64,000 nt of DNA. Source: Pisaster brevispinus (Eukaryota > Echinodermata > Asteroidea > Forcipulatida > Asteriidae). Below the pieces are notes generated by a model. The model worked only from the letters and a program-made list of their open reading frames with translations. It was not told where the DNA came from and ran no database searches. The stretch lies in NCBI GenBank assembly GCA_023634235.1, contig JAMKCF010000008.1, positions 18,939,000 to 19,002,999 on the forward strand, given 5' to 3'. Both the position numbers and the translations under genes were made by a program. Positions 22,471 to 35,005 of the stretch are shown piece by piece (position 1 is the first letter of the stretch; every line of letters starts with the position of its first letter).

Positions 22471-24434
22471 GTAGGACTGATTGATTTTGTTTAACATTTT
22501 TAAACTGACATTGTACAAACGAAGAAATGATCAGATTAATTTTTTGGCTTGCAATGCATGCTACACATTCAAATCAGACATTAGTTTTTACTGTCAGTGA
22601 CACGACAGTGACTGTACTCTGTAGCCCAGGTTGGACTCCACACACATTTATATGAATATGATTATTACATGACATGCATGATGCAACAATTTTAACATTC
22701 CAGTACAAAACCAAAGATCACCATCATTGTGTATTGTTCATTAATGCCCCAATATTACACTTTTTGAAATGAACTTGTTTCAATTTTCAGAAAAACTTCA
22801 AGAAAAGAAGCAAGAAGAGAAAGACTCCCCGATTTTCCAGCCGATGATGAATCAACATTACATGGAGGTCACAAAACTCTTGCTTAGTCAGTAAGTGACA
22901 CACCAAAAACTAAAGTAAAAAAATTGCTGGTCTGCAGGATCAGGATGAGAACAAGTTTGGATCTTAACCAAGCAAGATGATCGCAGCCCATAATGGTCTC
23001 AAACTATGTTTACTTAGCTGCAATAATCATAACTAGGTCTCGTTTTTGATTGAGACTTAAGAACTACGACGGACCTTGTATTAATTAAGACTGCAAAATT
23101 GTTTCAATTTTTTTTTTCAACATTTAAATGTACCCAATTGTTTTATTTTTACTTGCTTGTTTATTTTTGGTAATGAAGCCAAGAGATTCTCAAAGGCAAC
23201 TTGCAATGTGATCCCTAGGCCTGAAGATAGCTGTGCAGACAAAGATGATGAGGAAATGCTCAGTTTTATAAACATGGGAGGAAAATGACGACTGGGGAAA
23301 ACCCAGGTGATTAGGAAGGGACTGAAAAGAAACCAAAACCACATGCAAGGCTCTGGTCCGAGGCAGGATTCCAGCCAGGTCCACAAAGGTGAAAGGCAGG
23401 ACAAAATAATACTACGCCGACCCGTGTTCCAAAATTGATTGAATAAAGAGAACAGAATAAAGAAAACAGTTAAATAAATAAGCGTTAATAATCTCTCCCC
23501 CAGTGCGACTGACGATATCCCCCATGCAGATGAAGTACACACTCTAGTGAAGGACATCTGGGACCTACGGATGGCCAAGCTGAGGCAGAGTGTGGATAAG
23601 TTTGTCAAGGATCAAGAAACACATGCCAGGGTGAGGGCTGGGAGTTTGAAGTGGAAATCTATTAAGTATTATTATTATTATTAGAGTGTACTGATTGAAA
23701 CGTCCAGTTGTTGAACCACTCGTTCTTCCCAGAACCACCACAGCTCCTTAAAGAGATTAATTACATGATGTCTCCACAAAACTTCACTTTCCCGGAAGGA
23801 AATGAATGATGGGAAATACATGGACTGCGTGGCACAACCTGAGTGCAAAAAGTTAGCTTTGGATTTGTTTCATGGTGGTTTGTTACTTTATGTTTATCTT
23901 GAGTATAATGGCATCAAAGTACAGACAAAATATCTATCGGTGCAAAGCACGGAAGTGAACTACAATCAAAAGTGTCCATAAAGGGAAGATGGGGTGGGGG
24001 GGGGACTATTGTTGAACAAACTACAATCCGAAAGCAAGTTTAAACAAAATACCATAAACTGAGAAAAAGTTCCATCAGTCTAAAATACTACGATAAACAA
24101 GAAAATAGTTGCAACACTCGGTTTGGTTTTTCGGGAAAAAAAGGCACTTGTGCAAATTCCCGGACAGTATATTGATGGTTTCTCAAACATCCTCAACAGT
24201 TGTGATAAAAAGACTGTTTTCAACTGTTAAAAAAAACCCAATGATCTTACTGAAGGTATTTACATTTGTTTCACTAAAAAGTGGGGAAATGTTTTTTGTT
24301 ACTAATTGCAGCTTGATAACCTGTCGCTCATGGAGATCAACACGGTACGTCCGTTCTTGACACAAGCTCTGGACCACATGCACACTCTGAGGATGAATAC
24401 ACTAGTTGGTGGTCCACCAAGTACACAAGACTGA
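22266..24434 (+). CDS. GINS2: GINS complex subunit 2 (PSF2), complete gene, 4 exons
   Basis: GINS2 is one of four GINS subunits; with MCM2-7 and CDC45 it forms the CMG replicative helicase in the nucleus. Exons 22266-22470, 22791-22890, 23504-23630 and 24312-24434 join in compatible phases (1, 2, 0) to 184 residues plus stop; human is 185. Conserved landmarks: [19 protein letters not shown] at the N terminus, [59 protein letters not shown], and C-terminal [21 protein letters not shown] chose the second of two adjacent ATGs because it gives the family start MD-x-AEVEF and has A at -3 and G at +4. An in-frame ATG also occurs at 22080. The gene is head to head with ANLN and convergent with GSE1. 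Confidence 0.97.
22791..22890 (+). CDS. GINS2: GINS2 coding exon 2
   Basis: Follows a TTTTCAG acceptor; encodes [19 protein letters not shown] and [11 protein letters not shown]. Leaves in phase 2 at GTAAGT. Confidence 0.94.
23270..23440 (-). mobile_element. SINE family T3 copy, in GINS2 intron 2
   Basis: Reverse copy recognised by CCACAAAGGTGAAAGGCAGG and GGAGGAAAATGACGACTGGG on the plus strand. Degenerate. Confidence 0.6.
23504..23630 (+). CDS. GINS2: GINS2 coding exon 3
   Basis: Encodes [20 protein letters not shown] and the [20 protein letters not shown] helix. Acceptor CCCCCAG, donor GTGAGG, exit phase 0. Confidence 0.95.
24312..24434 (+). CDS. GINS2: GINS2 coding exon 4 with stop
   Basis: Encodes [20 protein letters not shown] and [11 protein letters not shown], then a short polar tail and TGA. 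Human has LDNLTLMEINTSGTFLTQAL at the same place. Confidence 0.96.
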   Translation, partial: LDNLSLMEINTVRPFLTQALDHMHTLRMNTLVGGPPSTQD

Positions 24435-25094
24435 AAGTACTCTAAATGGATCCCGAAACTGACTCTGAATCCTATAAAATCCATCCCATTGTTTCACCCG
24501 AGTTTGATGGATTCATTGCTGAACAGTTGAACTAATGATGTTTTGGCATCAGGTATGGCATCACAGAGTCCTAACGCTTGGAGTAAATTTGTTTGGATTA
24601 AGGAAAGTCCCTCACCTTGGGATTAGAGTTAATCCGTTTTAAGCTTGAAGTAAGCATGAGAGACTGATCCGGATGAACTCTACGACGTCGAGATTAGGCT
24701 AGAATCCAGGGGTGAGAGTCATTTCAGACAAAGTTTGAAACTGAGATCCAGATCTTAGGAAATACATTGGAATGATGGCATTTCAACCTTTTGATAAACC
24801 CCTGGAGTTATAGATCCATTGGACATTTTGAAAACAGTGCCGTGTACTCCCAAGACAAAGCGGTTGCCTTGTGACTTGGGCTGTTTACATCTGAACAATT
24901 TATAACATTTGTTTATTAAGACTTTCAGACTGGAATTTGATCTTGTAATATTACTTGGACTTTTAGCATGAAGAATGCAATAATTATAAATAACAAGTTT
25001 ATAACAATGGTGAATGTCTTTTGACTTTAGGAATCCATAAATATATGAGCATTGTAAAATGGTCCGATATCATTACATGGAATTACTGGGATAA

Positions 25095-25225
25095 CATGGA
25101 GGTCATGACCTCTGTTGTCCCTGGTCTTGGCCTTGGTGCCCCTTCAACAGTTTCCCTTGGAAGTGCCCTTTGCAAAATGAAAATGGCTTTGCCCTCTCCA
25201 AGATGACATTCCAGGCCAGTCACAA
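25095..25225 (-). repeat. GCAAGGCCATTTT dispersed repeat, inverted
   Basis: Reads GGCCTTGGTGCCCCTTCAAC, GAAGTGCCCTTTGCAAAATG and GAAAATGGCTTTGCCCTCTC on the plus strand; lies in the likely GINS2 3' UTR. Confidence 0.7.
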
Positions 25226-25500
25226 TACAATAGTCCTTGCCCTTCCGGAATAAAATTCCAGGCTCTGTGTAGACGCTTTCAGACAACAAATAATGCGCCA
25301 ATAAAAAGTAAAACTACCATTTTCCAGTGATCACTGTACAAAACACAATATTTAATCTCTTTCATTTCTTAAATTACTTCACAATAGATGATCATATTCT
25401 GTTAAGTCTTCACAATTAGACTTTCTTAAAACAGCTATTTATTAACATTATCGTCAACACAATTATCTAAATTAAAATCAAACCCAATTTGGTCACCATG

Positions 25501-25543
25501 ATCTCTCTCTCTCTCTCTATATATGTATTTATATATATATAGA
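25501..25543. repeat. (CT)n(TA)n microsatellite
   Basis: CT dinucleotides passing into TATATATGTATTTATATATA. Confidence 0.85.
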
Positions 25544-26189
25544 ATTTGTCAAAATGTCTTCATTGTACTATATCCTACAGTTTCCCTTTGCATTATGGGA
25601 AGTTTTCACAATAAAATTTCCAGCTCGGGGGGGGAAAAACCCCATTGATGTACAACAATGAAAACTACAGTTGTGAACATTTCATGATTTACAATACAAA
25701 CAAGTTGGAAACATTCTTGTGGGGGGAAAAACAAAGCATAGTGGTTTCAAGCGCACACCATTTTCAAGCATGTTTTTTATGATTGACTTCACACCATAGC
25801 TTTGCACACACTTTTTAATCTTGAACAACTTTGTCCCACGATCCCAGACGAGCGTTATAATCTTTTCAGCGAGGAACATTTAGGCAAGATTTGCCAAAGA
25901 TACAAAGCAGCAAAAGTCCTTCGTTCACTTCAAAGGAAGAAGAAACAGAAAAATGCCGTTAAAAGGGTAGGCGCAACACATTTACTAATTTCATTGAGGA
26001 AATGAATGCTTGCATAAATCAATATGGCTGGCAAAACAAGCACATTTTTCACAACTGTTTAAGAATTTTTATTAATGTTCCTTTTAATTTTAAGTACCCC
26101 CCCCCCCCCGCCTGCCATTTTCCCTCCTTGAAGATACTACTCTTCCAAACAAAAAAAAAGCAATTTCGTAAGTTTCAATTTCTTCAAGC

Positions 26190-26493
26190 TGCTAAGCAGA
26201 AAAACTTGCTTTTTTAAACATAAATTTGCTAAGCAAGAAAAAGAGTGGGGTACCAGTCACGAGTAATGTACATTACATGACATTTTGGATGGCAATCTGT
26301 TTTTGCTGGGCAAGATTTGTTTTTGTGCTAAGCAAATTTGTGTGAATAAATGGCTTTAAAATGCAACTGGGCCCTGTAGCTCTTGGTGCAGCCATTAGGG
26401 CCAATTTCATTATGTTGCTTACCACAAAATAAACTGCTTACAGCACCCTGTAACAAACATAATTCATGGTAGGTAGTGTCATGAAATTGGCCA
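26190..26493. mobile_element. one or two decayed GGGCCC hairpin MITEs
   Basis: 26190-26376 carries the GCTAAGCA-rich interior and an AACTGGGCCC end. 26397-26493 is a short palindrome from GGGCCAATTTCATTATG to GTCATGAAATTGGCC. Confidence 0.6.
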
Positions 26494-26808
26494 TGGTTTT
26501 GATGAGGCCCGGTAGGAAGAACAGTCTGGTCCCCATGAGTGCATTGTGAGAATACAGTGTCGTAACAAACATGAGTTTTTGTGGATCACTTGGATCACTT
26601 GGGTGTAAAAACAAGTACTGTATCTTCCCCAATAAAGGTCATTTTCAATCGATACATGGGTGAGAGAATGGCTGTCAACTACTACAGGAACAAACCTAAC
26701 TGTGACATCACATTGTCATGGTAACCACCTTGGCAATCCTGTTTGCAAATGTGTCTTAATTCCAATGTAACTTACAGTGGAATTACACAGTGGGACTTTC
26801 AGTGTAAA

Positions 26809-26946
26809 GCCTGGTTCATACTTAACACACGAATTGCAAAAGTGAAGCTACTATTTCCCTGGGTCACAATCACAAAACGGAGCGTACCTGAGTGTTTGCG
26901 TCATGTAATTTGCTTCTCATTTGCTACCGCGTGAAGCATGAACTGG
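26809..26946. mobile_element. GGTTCATACTT hairpin MITE, second copy
   Basis: From AGCCTGGTTCATACTTAACA to CGCGTGAAGCATGAACTGG; more diverged than the copy at 34783. Confidence 0.6.
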
Positions 26947-27360
26947 ACCTTGCTCACTTCATACAAACTGGCTCCGATTGCCAGAAGTCCAGAGGAAATG
27001 CATTTATAGCTAATTTTTCTTTCAGGATGTACAATGTATGTATATTGAAATTTGTATATTTTTTTATTAGGACTTGCCTTTTACACATGTTTTGCAAAGA
27101 CTCCAGTTCCTCTCAGAATTATCATTTGCTGTCATAAAAAATGCCTTTGAATGATGAAATGAGTGATTTTAAAAAATTACACAAATTTATGCCATAATTT
27201 GAGCCAGAAGTAGCGATAATCTTGTGCATACAGCAGCTTCACGCTCTTGTGCTATACAGACTTCCCAACAGGATAGTTTGTCATTCCTGTACAACAATGC
27301 AACACACATGACATTGATCTGTGTTCTGTTTTACATGGCATTTACCACAGCTCCCCTACT

Positions 27361-27553
27361 GGGCCCACTTTCATAGAGCTGCTTAAGCAGACAATTTTGC
27401 TTCCAAGTTGTGTGCTTAGCAAAAACTAGCAGGATACCAGTCAGAAATGGTGCATGTCACATGGTATCTTGGCTGGTAACCTTATTCTTGTAAGCACGCT
27501 TTTGTTATGCTTAGCTACTTTTTCTGTTTAAGCAGCTCCATGAAATTGGGCCC
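27361..27553. mobile_element. GGGCCC hairpin MITE, near full length
   Basis: 193 bp with imperfect terminal inverted repeats: it starts GGGCCCACTTTCATAGAGCT and ends AGCTCCATGAAATTGGGCCC. The interior is a diverged palindrome with GCTTAGC motifs and a central CTGGTAACCTTATTCT. No coding capacity. Confidence 0.8.
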
Positions 27554-27704
27554 CGGTTGCAAACACAGACAGACAAGAAGCTTATGACCAAATGTAACAT
27601 AAAATTTCAAAACTGCATGCCCCACAAACACAAGACGCCTCTTGCTAAATAGGACAGCCTTTCTTGCCCCAGTTTGAATCATGGATGAAGTTCTGTATGT
27701 TTTT

Positions 27705-27905
27705 AAAAGGGGGACTGTCGTCATGATCATAGCAGGCCTGTGGCTGTACATAGAATTTTATGAGTTCTCACCCATTTACTGCAAGCGCACATGCGCTGGC
27801 CATAGATCTGATACGGAGGGTGTGCGCGCATGCAGTAACTGGGTGAGAATTCATAATCCATGTCAAACCACGGGCCTGATGTGATCAGGTTGACAGTCCT
27901 TCTTT
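27705..27905. mobile_element. long hairpin MITE (GGACTGTC ends)
   Basis: About 201 bp. Outer arms AAAGGGGGACTGTCGTCATG and TTGACAGTCCTTCTTT; inner arms GAGTTCTCACCCATTTACTG and CAGTAACTGGGTGAGAATTC, with GCGCACATGCGC sequence near the centre. Confidence 0.7.
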
Positions 27906-28195
27906 AATATCTATTTTCCAGTTTTGTATTCATGCAAAATCTGGCAGAACTGGGCAGGGGTTTCGTATATGAGTTATTGGTAGATTTTTATTTTTTTATT
28001 TTTGTTTTGTTTTTTGGGGGGTGAGGGGGGTTTAATGAAAAATCCTTAATTTTGTTGTCTCCTTCTGATCTGTACAGATTGTTTCATTTGAGTGGTTTAC
28101 TGACTCTTCATCACCTCAAACAGAGACCTAGAGTTCTGACATACCATGGTCTGTGTTATTCTTCATTGTGACAACAAGTTCCCCTCTTTCAAGAA

Positions 28196-28253
28196 AGTAC
28201 AAAGGCAAACGGAGAACAACTAAAAGTACAAAGGCAAAGGGAGAACAACTAAA
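28196..28253. repeat. two-copy tandem duplication, unit about 28 bp
   Basis: AGTACAAAGGCAAACGGAGA, then AACAACTAAA, repeated almost exactly. Confidence 0.85.
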
Positions 28254-28485
28254 CGTTCCAAGTTCAAGGGAAAAAATCCTCACAAAATCATTGACTATAC
28301 AGATACCTTTATAAAGACCTTTGCCCTGCCCAGTTCTATCAGATCACATTTTCCTTCTCATTTCAATTGAAAAGTATATACATCTAAATAATGTCAGTAC
28401 TGTGCAAACTAGGTGATACGCAGGTCATTGAATTTTAAACAGTTTATTCCTACACTGCAGCCATGTTTTCATTCATCCATGAATC

Positions 28486-28634
28486 CATGGGTTTTCTCAA
28501 AACCTTGGCTTAGGCTTCGTCTCCGGGCTTCGTTTGATGCTGGAAACACCATGCAGAATGTACACTGCTCCAAAATTGATGACTAAGCCTAAGCAGAAGC
28601 TAGAGCCCAAGCCAAGGTTTGGGAAAAGGCGCAT
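28486..28634. mobile_element. AAACCTTGGCTT hairpin MITE
   Basis: About 149 bp from CATGGGTTTTCTCAAAACCT (then TGGCTTAGGCT) to AGCCCAAGCCAAGGTTTGGG (then AAAAGGCGCATG). Confidence 0.7.
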
Positions 28635-29670
28635 GAAATCAAACCGAGGCAAGAGGGAAAAGAACAGACTGGCCCATTTTTAGTATCAAAACTACTATGT
28701 TGCATTCACGATCAGGGTGTCTGACTAAAACAGCCACAGCGCAGTAAAGATAATGAGGTACGGTAATCTTAAAGCTATCTGTAAGAATGACATTCAAATT
28801 TCCACTTTATACACACATCATGGTTGTCATTTAAGTTATTGTCAATTCTTTTCAAAAAGACAAATACATTTATCCTTCTTTTTTTTTGTTAATAGTCTTA
28901 AATATTTCAGAGCAATAAATATGTTTATTGTCTAATTCACAAATAAAGAAATCTTTGTGGAAAATAAATAACAGCAGAAAACCAACAACTTCCGAAGAAT
29001 GACTTATGTTTTAGTTTGTATAAAAAAAAAAAATGAAATACATAAATATCCTTCCTTTATAAAGACTAAGTAACAATACTGTCAGTTGGACACGCCTGAT
29101 CCATACCATGCCCAAAGGTATAACTAAAGCCATTTATGACCCAGTCCTGGCAAAACAGTGCAGAAATGCTCACATGTACAATGTATTTGAAGTCAGACTT
29201 TCTACAAATGAAGACGACCGAAAAACTTTATACGCAAAAAAACCAACGTCGTCGTTTCCCAGAACCTTTTTATCATTTGAAACATCTTCCCCAAACGAAT
29301 CATTGTGGAAGCATACATGCTGGGTGATTGTGGTAATGCAACGGCTGTGGCTTGAACATCACATGATCATGCATTGAAGCATAGATGCCCTTAGCAATGG
29401 AAATAGCCGTAGCCCTCACTTCAGACACAGCCAATCATTATCCGACTCACAGACGTTGGATACACGCCCTGCAATTTTATTTTCCGGTTTGAAAGAAATA
29501 ATCCCATGTAACACTCACACAAAAAAGAGTTAACAGAGTTGGCCAGTGCGAAAAATGTGTCTAAATGTGAACATCTTTTCATTGACAATTTCAACTTGTG
29601 CACTAATTCAACGTACATCAGTGCAAAAATATCACCAAGTGGTGTACAATTTGGTGCTCACTACACAACC

Positions 29671-29803
29671 CTATGTTCCGACACCCTAGAGTTCCAACCG
29701 CTAAAAATACTTGTTCCTAATCCTAACCCTAAAACTCTAATTGTCACCCTAACTCTAGCGCGTCACGAGGGGTTATCGGAACAAAGGGGGGCTCGGAACA
29801 TAG
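29671..29803. mobile_element. CTATGTTCCG hairpin element with telomere-like interior
   Basis: CTATGTTCCGACACCCTAG at the left and GGGGCTCGGAACATAG at the right. The interior reads CCTAATCCTAACCCTAAAAC, resembling but not being a canonical telomere repeat. Confidence 0.6.
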
Positions 29804-30454
29804 AGCAGTCATCCCACTACATAATTCGCTGTTCAGATATTACTTTTTTGCTTTTCAGCAACATGCGTACAGACTGTGCAAGTCCTGCGTTTATTCAAAC
29901 ATTTTGACCTGTTGGAGGGCATGATTTTATTTCAAATTGTTTGAATCTGCGCTCAAAACTTACAACTGTTACAATGTTGTACATGTAACGTTATTGCATT
30001 ATTGCACGGGCATAACAAAAGATTGTCAATAAAACATGAATAACACCATAATAGGTCAGGTGGTCCACAGTCACATGACACTATACAGTGCAATGTAAAG
30101 AAAGCTCAACTGCTAACTGAAGTTAACCTTTGAAGACATCTGCTCCAGATTGTGAAAAGTTTGCCTGTAACTTTTTCCCCAAAAGACATTCTTCTTTGGT
30201 CTTTTGATATGTCTGACTGTATGCAGTTTAGGTAAAAAAAACCATGTAAAAACATGATTCATTTGAAGTGGATTACGTAAAAATATTTGCATTTCGACAA
30301 GCCCAGGCTAAGCCCCCTACAAGCGCTTAAAAGTTAACAAGCGTGCGCGCAGAGCAGTCACTTTTGGTTAGCCACTCAACGTTGTTTAGCAGCACTTCCC
30401 TTCCAGAGGTTAGTGACGAGAGGTATTGATACAGCCGGTGCCCATGGTAGAGAG

Positions 30455-30545
30455 GCCAATCCAAAGGCTGCTATTCAGGTGGGATTGGAACCCACAACCC
30501 CTATGTTCCAGATCAGATGTCTTAACCACTGGGTCATCGAACAAT
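30455..30545 (-). mobile_element. tRNA-like SINE head
   Basis: On the minus strand it reads GTGGTTAAGACATCTGATC, then GGTTGTGGGTTCCAATCCCA, similar to the T2 heads but without the T2 body. Probably a SINE fragment. Confidence 0.5.
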
Positions 30546-30785
30546 GTAATAATTGCAACAAGGATAATTTTTTTTGTTTTCTTTTTCGGTTTTATCCTTT
30601 CACCAATTTAGTGCTTTCAGAGTCCTGCATCAAATAACAGTTTGACCAAAAAAAAGTTTGTTTTTGTTTTTTGTTGGTTTTTTTTTTTTTTTTTGGGGGG
30701 GGGGACAGTCATCAATAATTCATGTTTTGGAATCAGTACTGTATTTCATATTAAAGCAGAAAATGTGTTTGGTCAGAAAGGTGCT

Positions 30786-30930
30786 CGGCCAATTCAATTG
30801 CTTCTCAAAAAAAAATTACAGGGCACCAGTCACAACAATGTAAATTTTATGGTAATTTGGCTGGTGACTAGTTTCTGCTGAGCAAGATATTTCTGTGCGA
30901 TGCACATTTTTTTAGCTAAACAAATCTAGC
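30786..30930. mobile_element. decayed GGGCCC hairpin MITE
   Basis: Contains GGCACCAGTCACAACAATG and TTTGGCTGGTGACTAGTTTC, diverged from the interior of the full copies; ends lost. Confidence 0.5.
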
Positions 30931-31696
30931 CCACCCCAGGTCATCACTCTTAGTTAGCAGTTAAACTTGTTTATGCTTTGATACAAAACTTGCGGTATTT
31001 CCAGTTGGGTTCATTGTGGTGATTTTCAATCAAAGGAAATTCTGAAAAGGGGAAAACTTGGAAAACAGAGTAATAATATTTTTAATAAATAGACAAATTA
31101 AAAGTATGAAATTTCACTATTTTTGTGTGTGAAGCAACACGACACTGCACAACATTTTCAACACATGATTTCAAGTCACCTTGCATTTTAAATTAATTAT
31201 GGGGTTGAATATATAGATCCCCAAATTGCACTTCTTTCTCCGATAAAATACCAAAGTTTTTCGTGTTGAAAAAAAGTAAATGTACACAAATTCTGACCTC
31301 AAAATCTTTAAAAATAGGTTACAACCCTAGAAAGCGGCAACAATAAAGGTGTATCCTAAATTATACAGAGTACTGTTAGTCACTTGTTGCGTGGACGTGT
31401 CTAAAAAACAAAATAACAAAAACAAAAACAAAACCTCCAAAGTGTCAAATTCTTTAACAAGTATAAATCAAGACAAACAAAAACTATGCACAGCGTCATA
31501 ATTTAATGTTATTCCAAGAACAACAATAAATAAATCAAAAAAGACAAATCAAAACTGGACAATGGTTCATAAAAGACTTATCAAATATTTACAGTCATTT
31601 TCAAAATGGCCCCGTGATTATTATATTTGTTAAAAGTTTGCATTTCAATAGTAGTGTGTGCTTGCTATGGTGATGGCCCCATACCATGGATAAGTG

Positions 31697-31795
31697 CTAC
31701 TTTCTCATGTCGTGTATGTATTTCTGTAGATGATGGAGGTCCCTGAGGTATGCCTCTTGTTCACGTTGCATCGTATGTTTCCTCTCCATCAAGTC
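31697..31795 (-). CDS. GSE1: GSE1 last coding exon
   Basis: 32 codons plus TAG: DLMERKHTMQREQEAYLRDL and HHLQKYIHDMRK, the end of the coiled coil, matching human KQKMVSERERLQAELDHLRK. Human GSE1 continues about 20 residues further. Confidence 0.92.
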   Translation of the reverse strand, partial: DLMERKHTMQREQEAYLRDLHHLQKYIHDMRK

Positions 31796-34700
31796 CTGCA
31801 TGGGCACCGGGGAAGAAAAGTACAAAGAGACATGACAAATTAGATTTGATGAAGCTTGGGATGATGTCACCAGTGATTGAAGGGACACATTGCTTTCGGA
31901 TTGAGCGCTTTGGGCTATAAAAGCGTTTGTTATGAACGTACGGTTGGAAAGATGTTTTTAAAGTAGAATATAATGATTCACACAAATATGCCTCATAATT
32001 GTGTGGTTTTCCTTTTACTTAGTGAACTAACACAGTCCGCCATTTTACAAAGTACAAAATCTGGTCTACTTCGCCGATGGGATGTTATGGTGAGAGGTGG
32101 AAAGTTTGGCTGACATCGGGGTATTTTTAGCAAAATTGACGTCATTCCTTGGTGATTTAAGCAAATTTCTTGAAAGGGTAAACAAATTCTTGTCTTGCTA
32201 CTCACAGCCATCTTGAGTCTGAGCTGATCTGCTGTAGTGCTCAACTCTCCATTGCATAACCTCAGTCTACCTTGCTGATCTAGTAACACACTCTTCTCTA
32301 GTTCTTGCTCTGTTACAACCAAGAAAAAAACAAATAATAATAACACTCATAATGAAGCAAGATCTCTCTTTGGTTGGTGTAACCAATAAGAATATAATAT
32401 CATAATAATATAATACTGAGTTCTTATAAAGTATTTTTTCACACCTTATCAAAACCCTCAGTATTTTTTCCTGCAAGGTAGGCCTATGCGGAGCTACGTT
32501 TTTGAAGCATGAGACCTATTCCTTTACATAGCACCATGTAGAGATTTACAAGGTGCTGTGGCGCAATATACAGCCAATCAAACCAGGAACACCAATATGC
32601 ATCTTAGCTGCCCCTCAAAATGTTTTCGCTCACATTTGCCTCTTCATCCCTCTTACACATTTATTTATTATCGCTTTTACCGGAACTGTTCTTCCATCTT
32701 TTCGCTAACTATCAGATTATGAATTCATTGTATTATTTCTGATCTATATTATGTGTGTTGTGCCAGTGTAGCTATTGTCATGTCCAATGTTTCTCTGTCC
32801 TTTTGTTTGTCTGTTTGTTTGTCAAAACAGCCCCTTTCTCTATCCGTTATACTTATCCTGCTTATTGCAACTTATTTTTTGCTTTTGCTTTACTCGATCA
32901 TTACATGTATTTGTCGTTATTTTTCATAAAAGTATGGAAATAAATGGGTATCTGAATTGAGTTGAATTGAACTAAACCCACCCTCCCAAAAAAAAAACCC
33001 CCAAAAACTAATTGGTACTCAGATCTGTAAAATTACAGTCAGATTTTCCAAAAATTCTTATCACTGGGGTTTGCAGTTTCTCATTTTGTTTGTAGACCTT
33101 TTAACCCTTGTTAAGGGTCTACATGACTCGGTTTCATAACTCATAATAACTTCAAAACCTGTCTTGAAAAAGTATCTTTCTTTGTTCAAGCACCTTGAGC
33201 ATCTTGGTGGAGGATACATGAGCCATATAAGACATTAAGACTACATTATTATTATTATCTGTTTTAATTTGTTGGGGGCTTGGGGTGTTTGTTTGTTTGT
33301 TTGTTTGAAGGAAGAATGTTGCAAGGGAATGGTTGCTGTAAACTGTTAACATTTTAAAGTTAAGGATGATGGATTTCTGTAACTATAATATCAACATTTT
33401 GGGGTAACAAAAAGAAGAAATGAAACTACCTCTAGTGTATCTCTGAAAAGAATCCATCACGGTCTCTACCCCTGGCCATTGGAACTGTCCCTTAGAGCAC
33501 ACTGCAGCATTACTTCGAGGAACAGCGCCCTCATTGTTCGTCAGGCTAACAAGCCTGTCGCGTCGCGTCGTCTCCGCCGGAACAGAGTTGCTCTGCGAGC
33601 TGGTGCCGACTCGATGGTGGGCCATGGCCTCCTGCGTCGTCCGCAAGACAGACTGGTGAAACTCGTGGGCGAACCCTTCAAATTGGGACGGTTTGCCTCC
33701 ACGCGATGAGAGAAGAGCGGCCGTCGAATATGGCAAGCTCCCACCACCCTGGGGTTCCGAGGTGCTCTTGCAGTGGGGCAGGTCTCCCCTCTCATTCGCA
33801 GTGAGTGGTTCCTGTTTGATGTCCTTATCACAAATAGGCCTACCCTTTGAGGGTGGTACCATTTTCTCCGGGTGAGTTTGCTGGGGCACGCTGCTCCCTG
33901 TACTCGGTAATGTCCTGTCATTTTGTACATGGGATTGTTTTCCTGGAGATGACACCAAGTGATTTGGGAAAGTTTCTCCGACAGCTGACTTGCATTGGTT
34001 ATTTTCCAAGTTTTCTGCTTTCAAGTCAATACCTAAATCAACAAAAATGCATGAAAAATTATATTACATTATGTCAAGAAAGAAATTGGAGTAATAATAA
34101 TAATAATAATCATCATCAACATTTGTAAAGGCCTTGATACATAGTGTTTCTAAGCGCTTTACAAATAATTACAAAAAATAACTTTATGAACATCTAAAGA
34201 AAGAGCAATCATGAAGTTGAATGAAGTAGGCATGTCTTTAATCTATTTTTGAAAGTATTCAGAGTCGAGGAATCACATATGGGGAGATAGTCCCAAAGTT
34301 TAGGGGATCAAACGAAGAAGGCTCGTTCACCATAGCGAGTATGGGTACGGGGACCAGGAGCTAGATGATGAGCGAAGATGTATGGAGGTAGATTGCAGTT
34401 TGGGTGTGATGAGTTCTTTGATGTAGGTTGGTGCTAGTCCATTACAAGCTCACTGATCCATGACAAGGGTCATGGATCAGTGAGCTTTTACAGAGAGAGA
34501 CAAAGATGCTAGTTTCACAGAGCCAAAACAGGTTACCAACTTTGGTACTACTTGAAATACACAGTCTGTGACTGGTCCCTCACTCTTTAACTCTTTAACC
34601 TGCTCAGAAATATTTTCCTTCAAGGCAGCAATCTATTTGCAAAATAAGTTTTACAATTTCTTGCCACGACTTCCATTTCAGGGTGTATGCTCCCCGTCCA

Positions 34701-34960
34701 CCGAAAGCAAAGAGCATATAATTGCTGACAACAAACGACAAAACCATTTTACTTTCCATTCTCAGTAAAAAAAGAAGTCTAAAGTCTGGTTCATACTTCA
34801 TGCGAAAGCGAATGCAAAGTGAATTTCGGTGACGCAATAATTGGAACGCACAAATTTTCCCAAAGAAAATTAGCTTTTCTTTCACTTTCGCGTGAAGTAT
34901 GAACCGGGCTTAACAACTCAAATAGCAAGAAGATATAATAAAACTATCAATCAATCAATC

Positions 34961-35005
<45 letters not shown>

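Larger units (their letters stand above)
24435..31696. other. convergent 3' region between GINS2 and GSE1
   Basis: 7.3 kb between the two stop codons. It should contain both 3' UTRs. AATAAA hexamers on the plus strand at 25249-25254 and 25300-25305 are candidates for GINS2 polyadenylation; several on the minus strand could serve GSE1, and I cannot choose. It also holds many repeats: 25095-25225, 26190-26493, 26809-26946, 27361-27553, 27705-27905, 28486-28634, 29671-29803, 30455-30545 and 30786-30930. No other coding region was recognised. Confidence 0.55.
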
